A DNA stretch of 8,120 nt from Betaproteobacteria bacterium (GTDB lineage Bacteria; Pseudomonadota; Gammaproteobacteria; Burkholderiales; Sulfuriferulaceae). The notes below the pieces were generated by a model. The model saw only the letters and a list, made by a program, of their open reading frames with translations, was not told where the DNA came from and did no database searches. Shown here piece by piece: positions 1-6,154 of the stretch (its first letter is position 1; every line of letters starts with the position of its first letter). Location of the stretch: contig DMQT01000259.1 in NCBI GenBank assembly GCA_003455595.1, forward strand, positions 1 through 8,120, read 5' to 3'. A program made the position numbers and the translations under genes.

Positions 1-215
1 GTTGGCACCACGTCGGTGTGTCCGGCGAAACATACCACCGGGCTGGCGTCGCCACGGCGTGCCCACAAGTTAATGACGCCATTCGAGGTGATGGTCTCAA
101 AGCGGAAGCCGAGTGGTGCCAGACGCGCTTGCATCAAATCCTGGCAACCCGCGTCGTCAGGCGTATTGGAGCGGCGGGAAATGAGTTCCTGGGTGAGGGC
201 GAGGGTATCGGTCAT
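1..215 (-). CDS. dapE: Succinyl-diaminopimelate desuccinylase DapE, N-terminal part (cut by window edge)
   Basis: Translating the minus strand from the ATG at 215-213 gives 71 complete codons before the window ends. The protein begins [20 protein letters not shown] and reaches the motif [10 protein letters not shown] at about residues 62-71. In the M20 metallopeptidase family, the His of this HTDVVP motif (residue 66 here) is a ligand of the dinuclear zinc centre. DapE hydrolyses N-succinyl-L,L-diaminopimelate to succinate and diaminopimelate in the cytoplasm, feeding lysine and peptidoglycan synthesis. The start fits the family, whose members begin with a short helix leading to an L(I/V)-S-R-x-S-x-T-P segment. 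No good Shine-Dalgarno sequence precedes it, so it may be translated by coupling to the DUF302 gene that ends 15 bp upstream. The remaining metal ligands and the dimerisation domain lie outside the window. Confidence 0.93.
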   Translation of the reverse strand, partial: MTDTLALTQELISRRSNTPDDAGCQDLMQARLAPLGFRFETITSNGVINLWARRGDASPVVCFAGHTDVVP

Positions 216-230
216 AAATATTGTTTGTGT

Positions 231-695
231 CTATTGAGCGGCGGCGTCAATGGATTTCTCCACTGAGGCTTCGATTTCCAGCGCGAACGGCGCGGCTGGA
301 CCGTTTTGCACGACTGCGCTGGGCTTTACAAACAGCACCGTCGTCATATCGGCTTTCTGGATCAGCGTGACATGCAGTGGGCACAGCGCCAAAGCAGCCG
401 GGTCGAGATTGGACAGCCGGTTGGCATAGCGCGCATTGCAAAAAATCATGCTGCGGATGCCTTCGAGCTTGTTCAGGTTGTATTCCTTGCCGATTTCCTT
501 GGCCATGCCGTCGAGATTCTTGCCGATATTTGGCTCGAAAATAACGTAAAAACCGCTGTCTTCAAGCGACTTGTAGAGTTTGTCGTAGTTCTTGTCCAGA
601 TCACCCTTGATCTGTTTTTCGTAAATCGCCGGGCTACCTGCCCAAGCGGGCAGGGTGACGCACAACAACGCAACAGCAAGCCAGATTTTCTTCAT
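231..695 (-). CDS. Secreted DUF302-domain protein
   Basis: The protein has 154 residues. Residues 1-19 (MKKIWLAVALLCVTLPAWA) form a clear Sec signal peptide: a KK n-region, a hydrophobic core and an AxA cleavage site before GS. The mature part should be periplasmic. Residues about 30-125 resemble DUF302: a YDKLYKSLEDSGFYVIFE start, then a central FCNARYANRL segment, then an ALCPLHVTLIQ strand leading to VLFVKPS. The family has no established general biochemical function, and I assign none. Two cysteines (residues 86 and 105) remain in the mature protein and could form a disulfide. A GGAG at 705-702 (minus strand) lies 6 nt before the ATG, inside the end of the YffB-like gene, which supports this start. 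The gene sits between yffB-like and dapE, genes that I recall as adjacent in Escherichia coli, so it looks like an insertion into that pair. Confidence 0.8.
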   Translation of the reverse strand: MKKIWLAVALLCVTLPAWAGSPAIYEKQIKGDLDKNYDKLYKSLEDSGFYVIFEPNIGKNLDGMAKEIGKEYNLNKLEGIRSMIFCNARYANRLSNLDPAALALCPLHVTLIQKADMTTVLFVKPSAVVQNGPAAPFALEIEASVEKSIDAAAQ

Positions 696-705
696 CTCAA
701 TCTCC
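693..705 (-). promoter_or_regulatory. Ribosome binding site and start of the DUF302 gene
   Basis: On the minus strand GGAG (705-702) is followed by a 6-nt spacer and ATG (695-693). The signal lies within the last codons and stop of the YffB-like gene, so ribosomes finishing that gene could reinitiate here. It is the best Shine-Dalgarno match in the leftward block and fixes the start at the MKK signal peptide. Confidence 0.7.
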
Positions 706-1044
706 GGTTAGTGCGGTGTATTCCGCAAGGTTGAATCCGACCAGTACGCGCCCGCGATATTCCAGTACGGGACGCTTGATACAGCTGGTCTTATCGGACA
801 TCAGAGCAAACGCAGCGGGCGCCGTGGTGATCACGGCTTTGACCGAATCCGGCAATTGACGCCAGGTCATGCCTTGCCGGTTGAGCAGTTTCTCCCAGCC
901 CACCTGTTCCGCCCACGCGGCAAGCTGGGTTGGGGTCGTGCCGGTTTTCTTGAAGTCGTGAAAAGTGTAACTGAGGCCGTGCTCATCCAGCCACGCCAGC
1001 GCTTTTTTAACCGTAGAACAATTGGAAATGCCGTAAACGTGCAT
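697..1044 (-). CDS. yffB: ArsC/Spx/MgsR-family YffB-like protein
   Basis: This 115-residue protein has the usual length for the ArsC-like thioredoxin-fold family. It opens with MHVYGISNCSTVKKALAWLD. Cys9 is in the NC-x-T-x-KKA motif that corresponds to the active-site loop of YffB and arsenate reductases. The second Cys of a CXXC pair is replaced by Val12. Near the C-terminus, IKRPVLEYRGRVLVGF (about residues 89-104) is the conserved KRP segment followed by a glycine-phenylalanine strand. The true function is unclear: YffB proteins are proposed glutathione-dependent thiol reductases, and arsenate reduction should not be assumed. The placement upstream of dapE matches the yffB-dapE pairing I recall from gammaproteobacteria, and this favours YffB over plasmid-type ArsC. 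The stop codon lies one base before the DUF302 start, so co-translation is likely. Confidence 0.88.
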   Translation of the reverse strand: MHVYGISNCSTVKKALAWLDEHGLSYTFHDFKKTGTTPTQLAAWAEQVGWEKLLNRQGMTWRQLPDSVKAVITTAPAAFALMSDKTSCIKRPVLEYRGRVLVGFNLAEYTALTGD

Positions 1045-1093
1045 GGTACCGATAGAATAGTGAGAATTCGCCTATTTTAATCGAGAACTGCCC
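1045..1093. promoter_or_regulatory. Divergent intergenic region, probable back-to-back promoters
   Basis: This AT-rich 49-bp gap separates the leftward yffB-DUF302-dapE block from the rightward ABC transporter gene, so promoters for both directions should lie in or near it. For the plus strand, TTTAAT (1076-1081) matches five of six bases of the -10 consensus. With a 17-bp spacer its -35 would be TAGAAT (1053-1058), which is poor. For the minus strand, TATTCT (1059-1054) is a weak -10 with no convincing -35. Arms AATAG (1056-1060) and CTATT (1072-1076) form a short inverted repeat with an 11-bp spacer that overlaps both candidates. It could be an operator but is short enough to be chance. Confidence 0.35.
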
Positions 1094-2890
1094 ATGCGTC
1101 GCTTCGGATCTGACGGCGGCCAGCCCGGCGTGGCTGACTGGCGCACCCTGACATTACTGCTGCCGTATCTGTGGGAATACAAATGGCGCGTCGTCATCTC
1201 ACTGAGCTTTTTGATTGGCGCCAAACTCGCGGTGGTGGGCGTGCCATTGTTGCTCAAGCATATCGTGGACGCGTTGAATCAGCCCAAGGCCGCGCTAGTG
1301 GTGCCGGTTGCGCTGCTGCTGGGCTACGGTGCTTTGCGTCTGGCAAGCACGGTTTTTTCCGATTTGCGCGACATTGTCTTTGCCAAAGTTACCCAGCACG
1401 CGATACGCCGTGTCGGGCTTGAAGTGTTCCGCCACCTGCATAATCTGTCCCTGCGCTTTCACCTGGAACGCCAGACCGGTGGCGTCTCGCGTGACATCGA
1501 ACGCGGTGCCAGGGGCATTTCATCGCTGATTAATTTCACCCTGTTTTCCATCCTGCCGACGCTGATCGAAATCAGTCTGGTGGCGGGCATACTGTTCGCA
1601 AAGTTTGACTGGATTTTTGCTGCCATCACGCTGGCCGTTTTAGTCGTGTATATCGCCCTCACCATCACCATCACTGAATGGCGCACACACCTGCGGCGCA
1701 AAATGAATGAGCTGGACTCGCAGGCCAGTACCAAAGCCATCGACAGCCTGCTTAATTACGAGACGGTCAAATACTTCGGCAATGAAGATTTTGAAGCGCG
1801 CCGCTACGACGCCAATCTGCACAGCTATCAAGCGGCCGCTGTCAAAAGCCAGACCTCGTTGGGCTTGCTCAATGCGGCGCAGGCAGCGGTCATCGCCATC
1901 GGCGTCACGGTGATGCTGTTGCGCGCGTCCAGCGGTGTGGTGGAAGGCAAGCTCACGATTGGCGATCTGGTGATGATCAATGCGTTCCTGATCCAGATGT
2001 TTATCCCGCTCAATTTCCTCGGCGTGATTTATCGTGAAATCAAGCAATCGCTGACCGACATCGAGCGCCTGTTCAAGCTGCTGGGCACACACCGCGAAAT
2101 CCAGGATGCGCCGGGCGCAACGCCGCTGCAATTGCACGGCGGCGTGGTACGGTTTGACAGCGTGGCATTCGGTTACGATGCGGACCGCAGCATTTTGCAC
2201 GGCGTGAGTTTCGAGATTCCCGCCGGGCACAATATCGCGGTGGTAGGCACCAGCGGAGCGGGTAAATCGACACTTGCCCGGCTTTTGTACCGCTTTTATG
2301 AGGTCAACAGCGGCCGCATCAGCATTGATGGACAAGATATTCGCGACGTCACGCAACCCAGTTTGCGCGCCGCCATCGGCATCGTGCCGCAAGACACTGT
2401 GCTGTTCAACGACAGCATTTATTACAACGTCGCCTATGGTCGGCCTGAAGCCAGCCGGGCCGAAGTGATCGAGGCGGCACGCGCGGCGCATATCCTGCAC
2501 TTTATCGAATCGCTGCCCAAAGGCTGGGATACCACCGTGGGCGAACGCGGCCTCAAGCTCTCCGGCGGCGAGAAACAGCGCGTCGCCATTGCCCGCACCG
2601 TGCTCAAGAACCCGGCCATCCTGATTCTGGACGAAGCCACTTCCGCACTCGATACCAGCACCGAAAAAATCATCCAGGCCGAGCTCAGAGAAATTGCCCG
2701 CTTACGCACGACGCTGACCATCGCGCATCGCTTGTCTACCATCGTCGATGCCGACCAGATACTGGTGATGGAGCAGGGCGCCATTGTCGAGCGCGGCAGC
2801 CACCGCGAATTGCTAGCGCACAACGGCGTGTATGCGCGGCTGTGGGCGATGCAGCAGGAAGAAGGCAGCCACACCATGGAAGCCGCCTGA
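1094..2890 (+). CDS. Atm1-type ABC exporter (fused permease and ATPase half-transporter)
   Basis: This 598-residue protein has an N-terminal membrane domain with about six hydrophobic segments (roughly 31-56, 67-88, 146-168, 173-194, 258-277, 292-313). A complete ATP-binding domain follows: Walker A GTSGAGKST 385-393, Q-loop Gln433, signature LSGGEKQ 489-495, Walker B ILILDE 509-514 with catalytic Glu514, and H-loop His545. Two features point to the Atm1/ABCB7 branch rather than MsbA: RQTGGVSRDIERG (about 126-138) and NYETVKYFGNE (about 221-231). Family members work as homodimers in the inner membrane, and known bacterial ones export glutathione-linked metal or thiol compounds. The exact substrate here is inferred only. 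No typical Shine-Dalgarno sequence precedes the ATG, but the N-terminus ending in DWRTLTLLLPYLW fits the family. The stop overlaps the next start by one base (TGATG), so the downstream ORF is probably co-translated. Confidence 0.94.
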   Translation: MRRFGSDGGQPGVADWRTLTLLLPYLWEYKWRVVISLSFLIGAKLAVVGVPLLLKHIVDALNQPKAALVVPVALLLGYGALRLASTVFSDLRDIVFAKVTQHAIRRVGLEVFRHLHNLSLRFHLERQTGGVSRDIERGARGISSLINFTLFSILPTLIEISLVAGILFAKFDWIFAAITLAVLVVYIALTITITEWRTHLRRKMNELDSQASTKAIDSLLNYETVKYFGNEDFEARRYDANLHSYQAAAVKSQTSLGLLNAAQAAVIAIGVTVMLLRASSGVVEGKLTIGDLVMINAFLIQMFIPLNFLGVIYREIKQSLTDIERLFKLLGTHREIQDAPGATPLQLHGGVVRFDSVAFGYDADRSILHGVSFEIPAGHNIAVVGTSGAGKSTLARLLYRFYEVNSGRISIDGQDIRDVTQPSLRAAIGIVPQDTVLFNDSIYYNVAYGRPEASRAEVIEAARAAHILHFIESLPKGWDTTVGERGLKLSGGEKQRVAIARTVLKNPAILILDEATSALDTSTEKIIQAELREIARLRTTLTIAHRLSTIVDADQILVMEQGAIVERGSHRELLAHNGVYARLWAMQQEEGSHTMEAA

Positions 2891-4203
2891 TGCAGGTACA
2901 GGTTGTCACCTGGGCGAGTCATGCGGCTGAGTTGGGCAGCATCCGGCGGCACGTTTTTATTGATGAGCAAAATGTACCCGAAGCGCTCGAATGGGATGGG
3001 CTGGACCATCGCGCCTTTCATTTTCTGGTATATGCTGGCACGTTGCCGGTCGGTTGCGCGCGCCTGCTGGCCGACGGCCATATTGGCCGCATGGCGGTGT
3101 TGCAGGATTTTCGGGGGCAGGGCGCCGGGCGCGCCTTGCTCGCTGCAGTCTTGCAAACCGCCCGTCAGCAAACCCTGAGCTGGCTGTATCTGAATGCCCA
3201 AACCCACGCTGCAGGCTTTTATGCCCGCAGCGGATTTCAACCCGTCGGCGCGGAATTTCCCGATGCCGGTATACCTCACTTACGCATGGAGTTAGTTATG
3301 GAGAATCACAGCAGCGCACTCAACACCCGGTTCGGTCTGGCAGGCAAACTGCACTTCGTCGACGCAGCTGCGGGCGTCCCGGTTGTCGAAATCATCACCG
3401 CGCACGCCAGCGCACGCATTGCCGTGCAAGGCGCACAGGTGCTGGAATGGCAGCCCACCGGCCAGCAACCGGTGCTGTGGGTGAGCCGCGCAGCGGTGTA
3501 TCAGACCGGCAAAGGCGTGCGCGGCGGCGTGCCGGTATGCTGGCCGTGGTTTGGTGCCGGTGCCGAGGGCAAGCCCGCGCATGGCTTTGTGCGCACAAGG
3601 CTGTGGGAAGTCCGCGAAACCGGGCAGGGTGTGGCCGACAGCGTATTCATCCGGTTCGGTATGAAAGACGATGAATCCACCCGTGCGCTGTGGGATCACG
3701 CATTCGACGTGGAATTGATCGTCACGATGGGCGCCGCACTCAAGATGGAGCTGGTCACCCGCAATACCGGTGCAGCGCCGTTCGAGATCACCCAGGGGCT
3801 GCACACTTATTTCCGCGTCGGTGCAATTGCCAGCACCCAGGTTACTGGCCTGGAAGATACCGTCTACCTCGACAAGGTGCTGGGTTTTGCACGAGCCACC
3901 CAGCACGGCGCGGTGACATTCGACGGCGAAACCGACCGTGTGTACGTCAATACCACAAGCGATTGCGTGATTGATGACGCCGGATTCAAGCGCAAAATCC
4001 GCGTTGCAAAATCAGGTAGCACTTCAACTGTCGTGTGGAACCCATGGATAGAAAAGGAAAAAGGCTTCGCTGACATGGCGCAAGGTGAATATCAGGAGAT
4101 GCTCTGCGTCGAGACCGTCAACGCCGGAGAAGACCGCGTGACAGTAGCGCCCGGTGGCGAGCACCGGCTGGTTGCGTTTATCGCGCTGGATGCAGCGGTT
4201 TAA
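2890..4203 (+). CDS. GNAT acetyltransferase fused in frame to D-hexose-6-phosphate mutarotase (YeaD-like)
   Basis: One uninterrupted frame of 437 residues holds two proteins that are normally separate. Residues 1 to about 136 form a complete GNAT domain of the ElaA-like type: an RRHVFIDEQNVPE start, the acetyl-CoA loop RGQGAG at 75-80, and the FYARSGFQPVG and GIPHLRMEL ending. Its acceptor is unknown. Residues 137-437 (301 aa, close to the roughly 290-300 usual for YeaD) form a full aldose-1-epimerase-fold domain. Visible motifs are GGVPVCWPWFG, HGFVRTRLWE (His231), LHTYFRV (His305) and CVETVNAGE (Glu408). By family comparison His305 and Glu408 are the likely catalytic pair that interconverts the anomers of glucose-6-phosphate and related sugars. 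Met137 (3298) has its own GGAG 6 nt upstream, so the mutarotase may also be made alone. A longer start at 2842 would overlap the ABC gene and adds no domain. The fusion may be real, or may reflect a small indel or sequencing error at the junction. Confidence 0.88.
   Translation: MQVQVVTWASHAAELGSIRRHVFIDEQNVPEALEWDGLDHRAFHFLVYAGTLPVGCARLLADGHIGRMAVLQDFRGQGAGRALLAAVLQTARQQTLSWLYLNAQTHAAGFYARSGFQPVGAEFPDAGIPHLRMELVMENHSSALNTRFGLAGKLHFVDAAAGVPVVEIITAHASARIAVQGAQVLEWQPTGQQPVLWVSRAAVYQTGKGVRGGVPVCWPWFGAGAEGKPAHGFVRTRLWEVRETGQGVADSVFIRFGMKDDESTRALWDHAFDVELIVTMGAALKMELVTRNTGAAPFEITQGLHTYFRVGAIASTQVTGLEDTVYLDKVLGFARATQHGAVTFDGETDRVYVNTTSDCVIDDAGFKRKIRVAKSGSTSTVVWNPWIEKEKGFADMAQGEYQEMLCVETVNAGEDRVTVAPGGEHRLVAFIALDAAV
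3288..3300 (+). promoter_or_regulatory. Internal ribosome binding site and candidate independent start of the mutarotase domain
   Basis: GGAG (3288-3291) is followed by a 6-nt spacer and an in-frame ATG (3298-3300), exactly where a stand-alone YeaD-like protein would begin. The motif also encodes the Met-Glu of the GNAT domain's terminal RMEL. A TAG (3293-3295) between the two lies one frame off the GNAT frame. This arrangement looks like an ancestral gene junction with a coupled start, now read through. Confidence 0.6.
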
Positions 4204-4211
4204 AGTCAGCC

Positions 4212-4736
4212 ATGCAAACCGTGCTGATTGCCGTATTGGTGATTTTTTCCCTTGCCGTGGCGGGACTGCAATTGTGGACGTTCTGGCGCGCCAAACAGGC
4301 ACAGGGACAGCCCGCACCCGACACGCGCAGCGTGGATGGCACCGCAGCAGACGATGCACGCCGCGTGTACTACTTTTTTGGCGTGCATTGCGGACCGTGC
4401 CGGGCCATGACGCCGGTGGTTGACCAGCTGCGGCCAAGCCATCGCAATTTGATCAAAATAGACGTGGCCGAGGCCCTGCCGCTGGCGCGCGCTTTTGGAA
4501 TTGCTGCCACGCCCAGCTTGGTGCTGGTCGAGAACGGCAAAATTGCCCAGGTCAAAATCGGCGCCATGAGCGAGAAAAAGCTCGTCGCGCTGCTGGAGGG
4601 TGCTTGCTTAGTTGGTTTGATTCGTGACTCTGTAAGGTTGGCGTGTGGCTGGCGAATAAAGCAGACGAACAGTGCTTTGAATACGAATATGCCGTTCCCT
4701 TGTTGCTACCCGAACTGGCTGCCTACCGCTGCATGA
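4212..4736 (+). CDS. Membrane-anchored thioredoxin-like protein with anomalous C-terminal tail
   Basis: The ORF encodes 174 residues. Residues about 3-24 are a hydrophobic anchor (VLIAVLVIFSLAVAGLQLW), followed by a charged, low-complexity linker. A thioredoxin domain spans about 45-130: strand VYYFFGVHC, active site CGPC at 60-63, a long helix, and the cis-proline loop ATPSLVLV with Pro101, ending in KKLVALLEGA. The CGPC motif predicts disulfide reductase activity. Which side of the membrane it faces is uncertain, as basic residues after the anchor would favour a cytoplasmic domain. The gene starts 8 bp after the mutarotase stop, so it is probably in the same transcript. After about residue 134 the sequence turns Cys/Trp/Pro-rich, uses codons such as AGG, CGA and ATA, and does not resemble a thioredoxin ending. 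The original stop has probably been lost through a frameshift or a DNA junction near 4600-4640. Confidence 0.85.
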   Translation: MQTVLIAVLVIFSLAVAGLQLWTFWRAKQAQGQPAPDTRSVDGTAADDARRVYYFFGVHCGPCRAMTPVVDQLRPSHRNLIKIDVAEALPLARAFGIAATPSLVLVENGKIAQVKIGAMSEKKLVALLEGACLVGLIRDSVRLACGWRIKQTNSALNTNMPFPCCYPNWLPTAA

Positions 4737-4744
4737 AGGGCTAA
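4628..4744 (+). pseudogene. Possible remnant of an unidentified gene's 3' end, overlapping the thioredoxin tail
   Basis: In a frame different from the thioredoxin ORF, the stretch after the TGA at 4625-4627 stays open for 38 codons to a TAA at 4742-4744. It includes a GTG at 4643 and reads VWLANKADEQCFEYEYAVPL and onward to ELAAYRCMKG. The residue mix (acidic patch, then a hydrophobic leucine run, then a short basic end) looks more protein-like than the overlapping thioredoxin tail. There is no Shine-Dalgarno sequence and I do not recognise the family. It could be the surviving 3' end of a gene truncated by rearrangement, the original C-terminus of the upstream protein displaced by a frameshift, or chance. 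Confidence 0.25.
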
Positions 4745-4810
4745 AAACCGTACCGGCGTCATGGCGATACGATACAATTCGGGGTCGTGTCCATTGTGTT
4801 AAACGTATAA
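4745..4810 (+). promoter_or_regulatory. Leader and possible promoter of the pigment-type gene block
   Basis: This non-coding stretch lies ahead of the halogenase-like gene, where the second rightward transcription unit probably starts. TACAAT (4773-4778) matches five of six -10 bases, but no good -35 is found at 16-18 bp. The ATG at 4811 has no Shine-Dalgarno sequence, the preceding bases being AAACGTATAA. No hairpin followed by a T-run is visible, so readthrough from the thioredoxin gene cannot be excluded. Confidence 0.25.
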
Positions 4811-6154
4811 ATGAACAATACCGCCCCCCCCGTAGGCGCAAGTCATACCACTTGTGATGTTCTGGTTATTGGCGGCGGCCCTGCAGGCGCTACCGCAGCC
4901 ACTTTGCTGGCCGAACGGGGTCACCGCGTCACGCTGCTGGAAAAAGCCCATCACCCGCGTTTTCATATTGGCGAATCTTTGCTACCGGCCAATCTGCCCC
5001 TGCTGGAAAAGCTGGGGGTAGCGGATGCCGTCAAGGCCATCGGCATGGAAAAGTGGGGCGCTGAATTTGTCTCGCCCTGGCACGCTCACCAGCAACGATT
5101 TGAGTTTGCCGATGCGTGGGATAAATCCATGCCCATGTCTTATCAGGTGCGTCGCTCCGAGTTCGACGAAATCCTGATTCGCAATGCCGCAGCCAAAAAT
5201 GCGACCGTCATCGAAGGCTGCCAGGTTCAGGATGTCGCTTTTTTGCCGGCAGCGCAGGGGGCAATCGTGCAGGCTCGGCATGATGATGGCCGGGTGGAAT
5301 CGTGGCATACGCGATTTGTGCTCGACGCGTCAGGACGCGACACGTTTCTCGGCACTCGCCTGAAAGCCAAGCAACGCAACAAAAAACACAACAGTACCGC
5401 CATTTATGCGCATTTTTCCGGTGTGCAGCGCAACCCCGGCAAAAGTGAGGGAGACATCAGCATTTTCTGGTTTGAACATGGCTGGTTCTGGTTGATTCCA
5501 CTGGCCGACGGCACGACCAGTGTTGGTGCGGTGACCTGGCCGTATTATCTGAAAACGCGCGGTAAAAAACCGCTTGATGTTTTTTTCAAAGAAACCATCG
5601 CACTGTGCCCGCCGCTGGCGGCGCGTCTGGAACCAGCAAAAATGGAATCTGCCGCCGAGGCAACCGGCAATTTTTCTTATGTATGCGATCGCACGTATGG
5701 CGACAACTATTTGCTGCTGGGTGACGCGTATATCTTTATCGACCCGGTATTTTCTTCCGGCGTGATGCTGGCAATGCAAAGTGCCTTCATCGGTGCCGAT
5801 ACTGTAGATACCTGCCTGCGCTATCCCGAGCAGGCCGCTGCTGCACTGAAAAAATTCGACCGCAGCCTGCGGGGCGCGCCAAAGGTATTTTCCTGGTTCA
5901 TCTACCGTGTCACCAATCCGACCATGCGCGACATGTTCATGACGCCGCGCAATGTGCTGCGCGCCAAAGAAGCCGTGCTGTCGGTACTGGCAGGCGATGT
6001 CTTCGGCAAGACCCCGATATGGGGGTCTATCAGGATATTCAAGACCCTTTATTACCTGGGCTCGCTTATGAATCTGAGACGCACAATTCACGCCCGGCGC
6101 ATGCGCAAACTGAATATCCGCCCGGTAGATGATGTGACTGTAGCGGCACGCTAA
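4811..6154 (+). CDS. Flavin-dependent halogenase-like FAD oxidoreductase
   Basis: This 447-residue protein begins with a Rossmann FAD-binding segment, CDVLVIGGGPAG, with GxGxxG at 21-26. Next come GESLLP (54-59), the second FAD motif GDAYIFIDPVFSSG (from Gly304), and WFWLIP at 225-230, which fits the WxWxIP signature of flavin-dependent halogenases. Lys81 in GMEKWGAEF falls where these enzymes carry the lysine that handles hypohalous acid. In this family reduced FAD and oxygen oxidise chloride or bromide, which then attacks an aromatic ring. The strict motif and lysine favour a halogenase over a simple monooxygenase or geranylgeranyl reductase-like enzyme, but activity and halide are inferred. 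It overlaps the chorismatase start by one base (TAATG). Xanthomonadins and flexirubins are halogenated aryl polyenes, so modification of the aryl end group is a reasonable role. No flavin reductase is seen in the window. An eight-C run lies at codons 5-7. Confidence 0.87.
   Translation: MNNTAPPVGASHTTCDVLVIGGGPAGATAATLLAERGHRVTLLEKAHHPRFHIGESLLPANLPLLEKLGVADAVKAIGMEKWGAEFVSPWHAHQQRFEFADAWDKSMPMSYQVRRSEFDEILIRNAAAKNATVIEGCQVQDVAFLPAAQGAIVQARHDDGRVESWHTRFVLDASGRDTFLGTRLKAKQRNKKHNSTAIYAHFSGVQRNPGKSEGDISIFWFEHGWFWLIPLADGTTSVGAVTWPYYLKTRGKKPLDVFFKETIALCPPLAARLEPAKMESAAEATGNFSYVCDRTYGDNYLLLGDAYIFIDPVFSSGVMLAMQSAFIGADTVDTCLRYPEQAAAALKKFDRSLRGAPKVFSWFIYRVTNPTMRDMFMTPRNVLRAKEAVLSVLAGDVFGKTPIWGSIRIFKTLYYLGSLMNLRRTIHARRMRKLNIRPVDDVTVAAR
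4824..4831 (+). repeat. Poly-C tract (eight C) at codons 5-7 of the halogenase-like gene
   Basis: Eight consecutive C bases follow the G at 4823, encoding Ala-Pro-Pro. Loss of one C would put TAG directly after the prolines. Gain of one C would reach a TGA seven codons after the tract. This is the geometry of a slipped-strand on/off switch, but the tract is short and could equally be static or a read-accuracy problem. Confidence 0.6.

Noticed and set aside
697..1044. Arsenate reductase function for the ArsC-fold gene
   Set aside because: No ars genes are nearby. The yffB-dapE context and the KRP segment fit the general YffB/Spx-like family, whose members are not shown to be arsenate reductases.
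1640..2500. Long minus-strand ORF (286 codons) opposite the ABC transporter
   Set aside because: It lies antisense to a gene with all ABC motifs intact. Its composition is rich in His, Arg, Asp and Ala, with no recognisable domain, as expected from the mirror frame of GC-rich coding DNA.
2842..2889. Upstream ATG extending the GNAT protein by 16 residues
   Set aside because: It overlaps the end of the ABC transporter, and the added residues are just the shifted reading of that gene. The TGATG junction at 2888-2892 gives a proper GNAT start.
2991..3674. Plus-strand ORF (227 codons) overlapping the GNAT-mutarotase fusion in another frame
   Set aside because: It is Arg-rich with no fold-like pattern. 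The overlapping frame contains two complete recognised domains.
4765..4776. Short tandem repeat CGATACGATAC ahead of the halogenase-like gene
   Set aside because: It is only about two copies of a 5-bp unit, too little to call a repeat or regulatory element.
4737..4800. Possible intrinsic terminator after the thioredoxin gene
   Set aside because: No stem of useful length followed by a T-run could be found. The GC-rich bits around 4748-4785 do not pair well.
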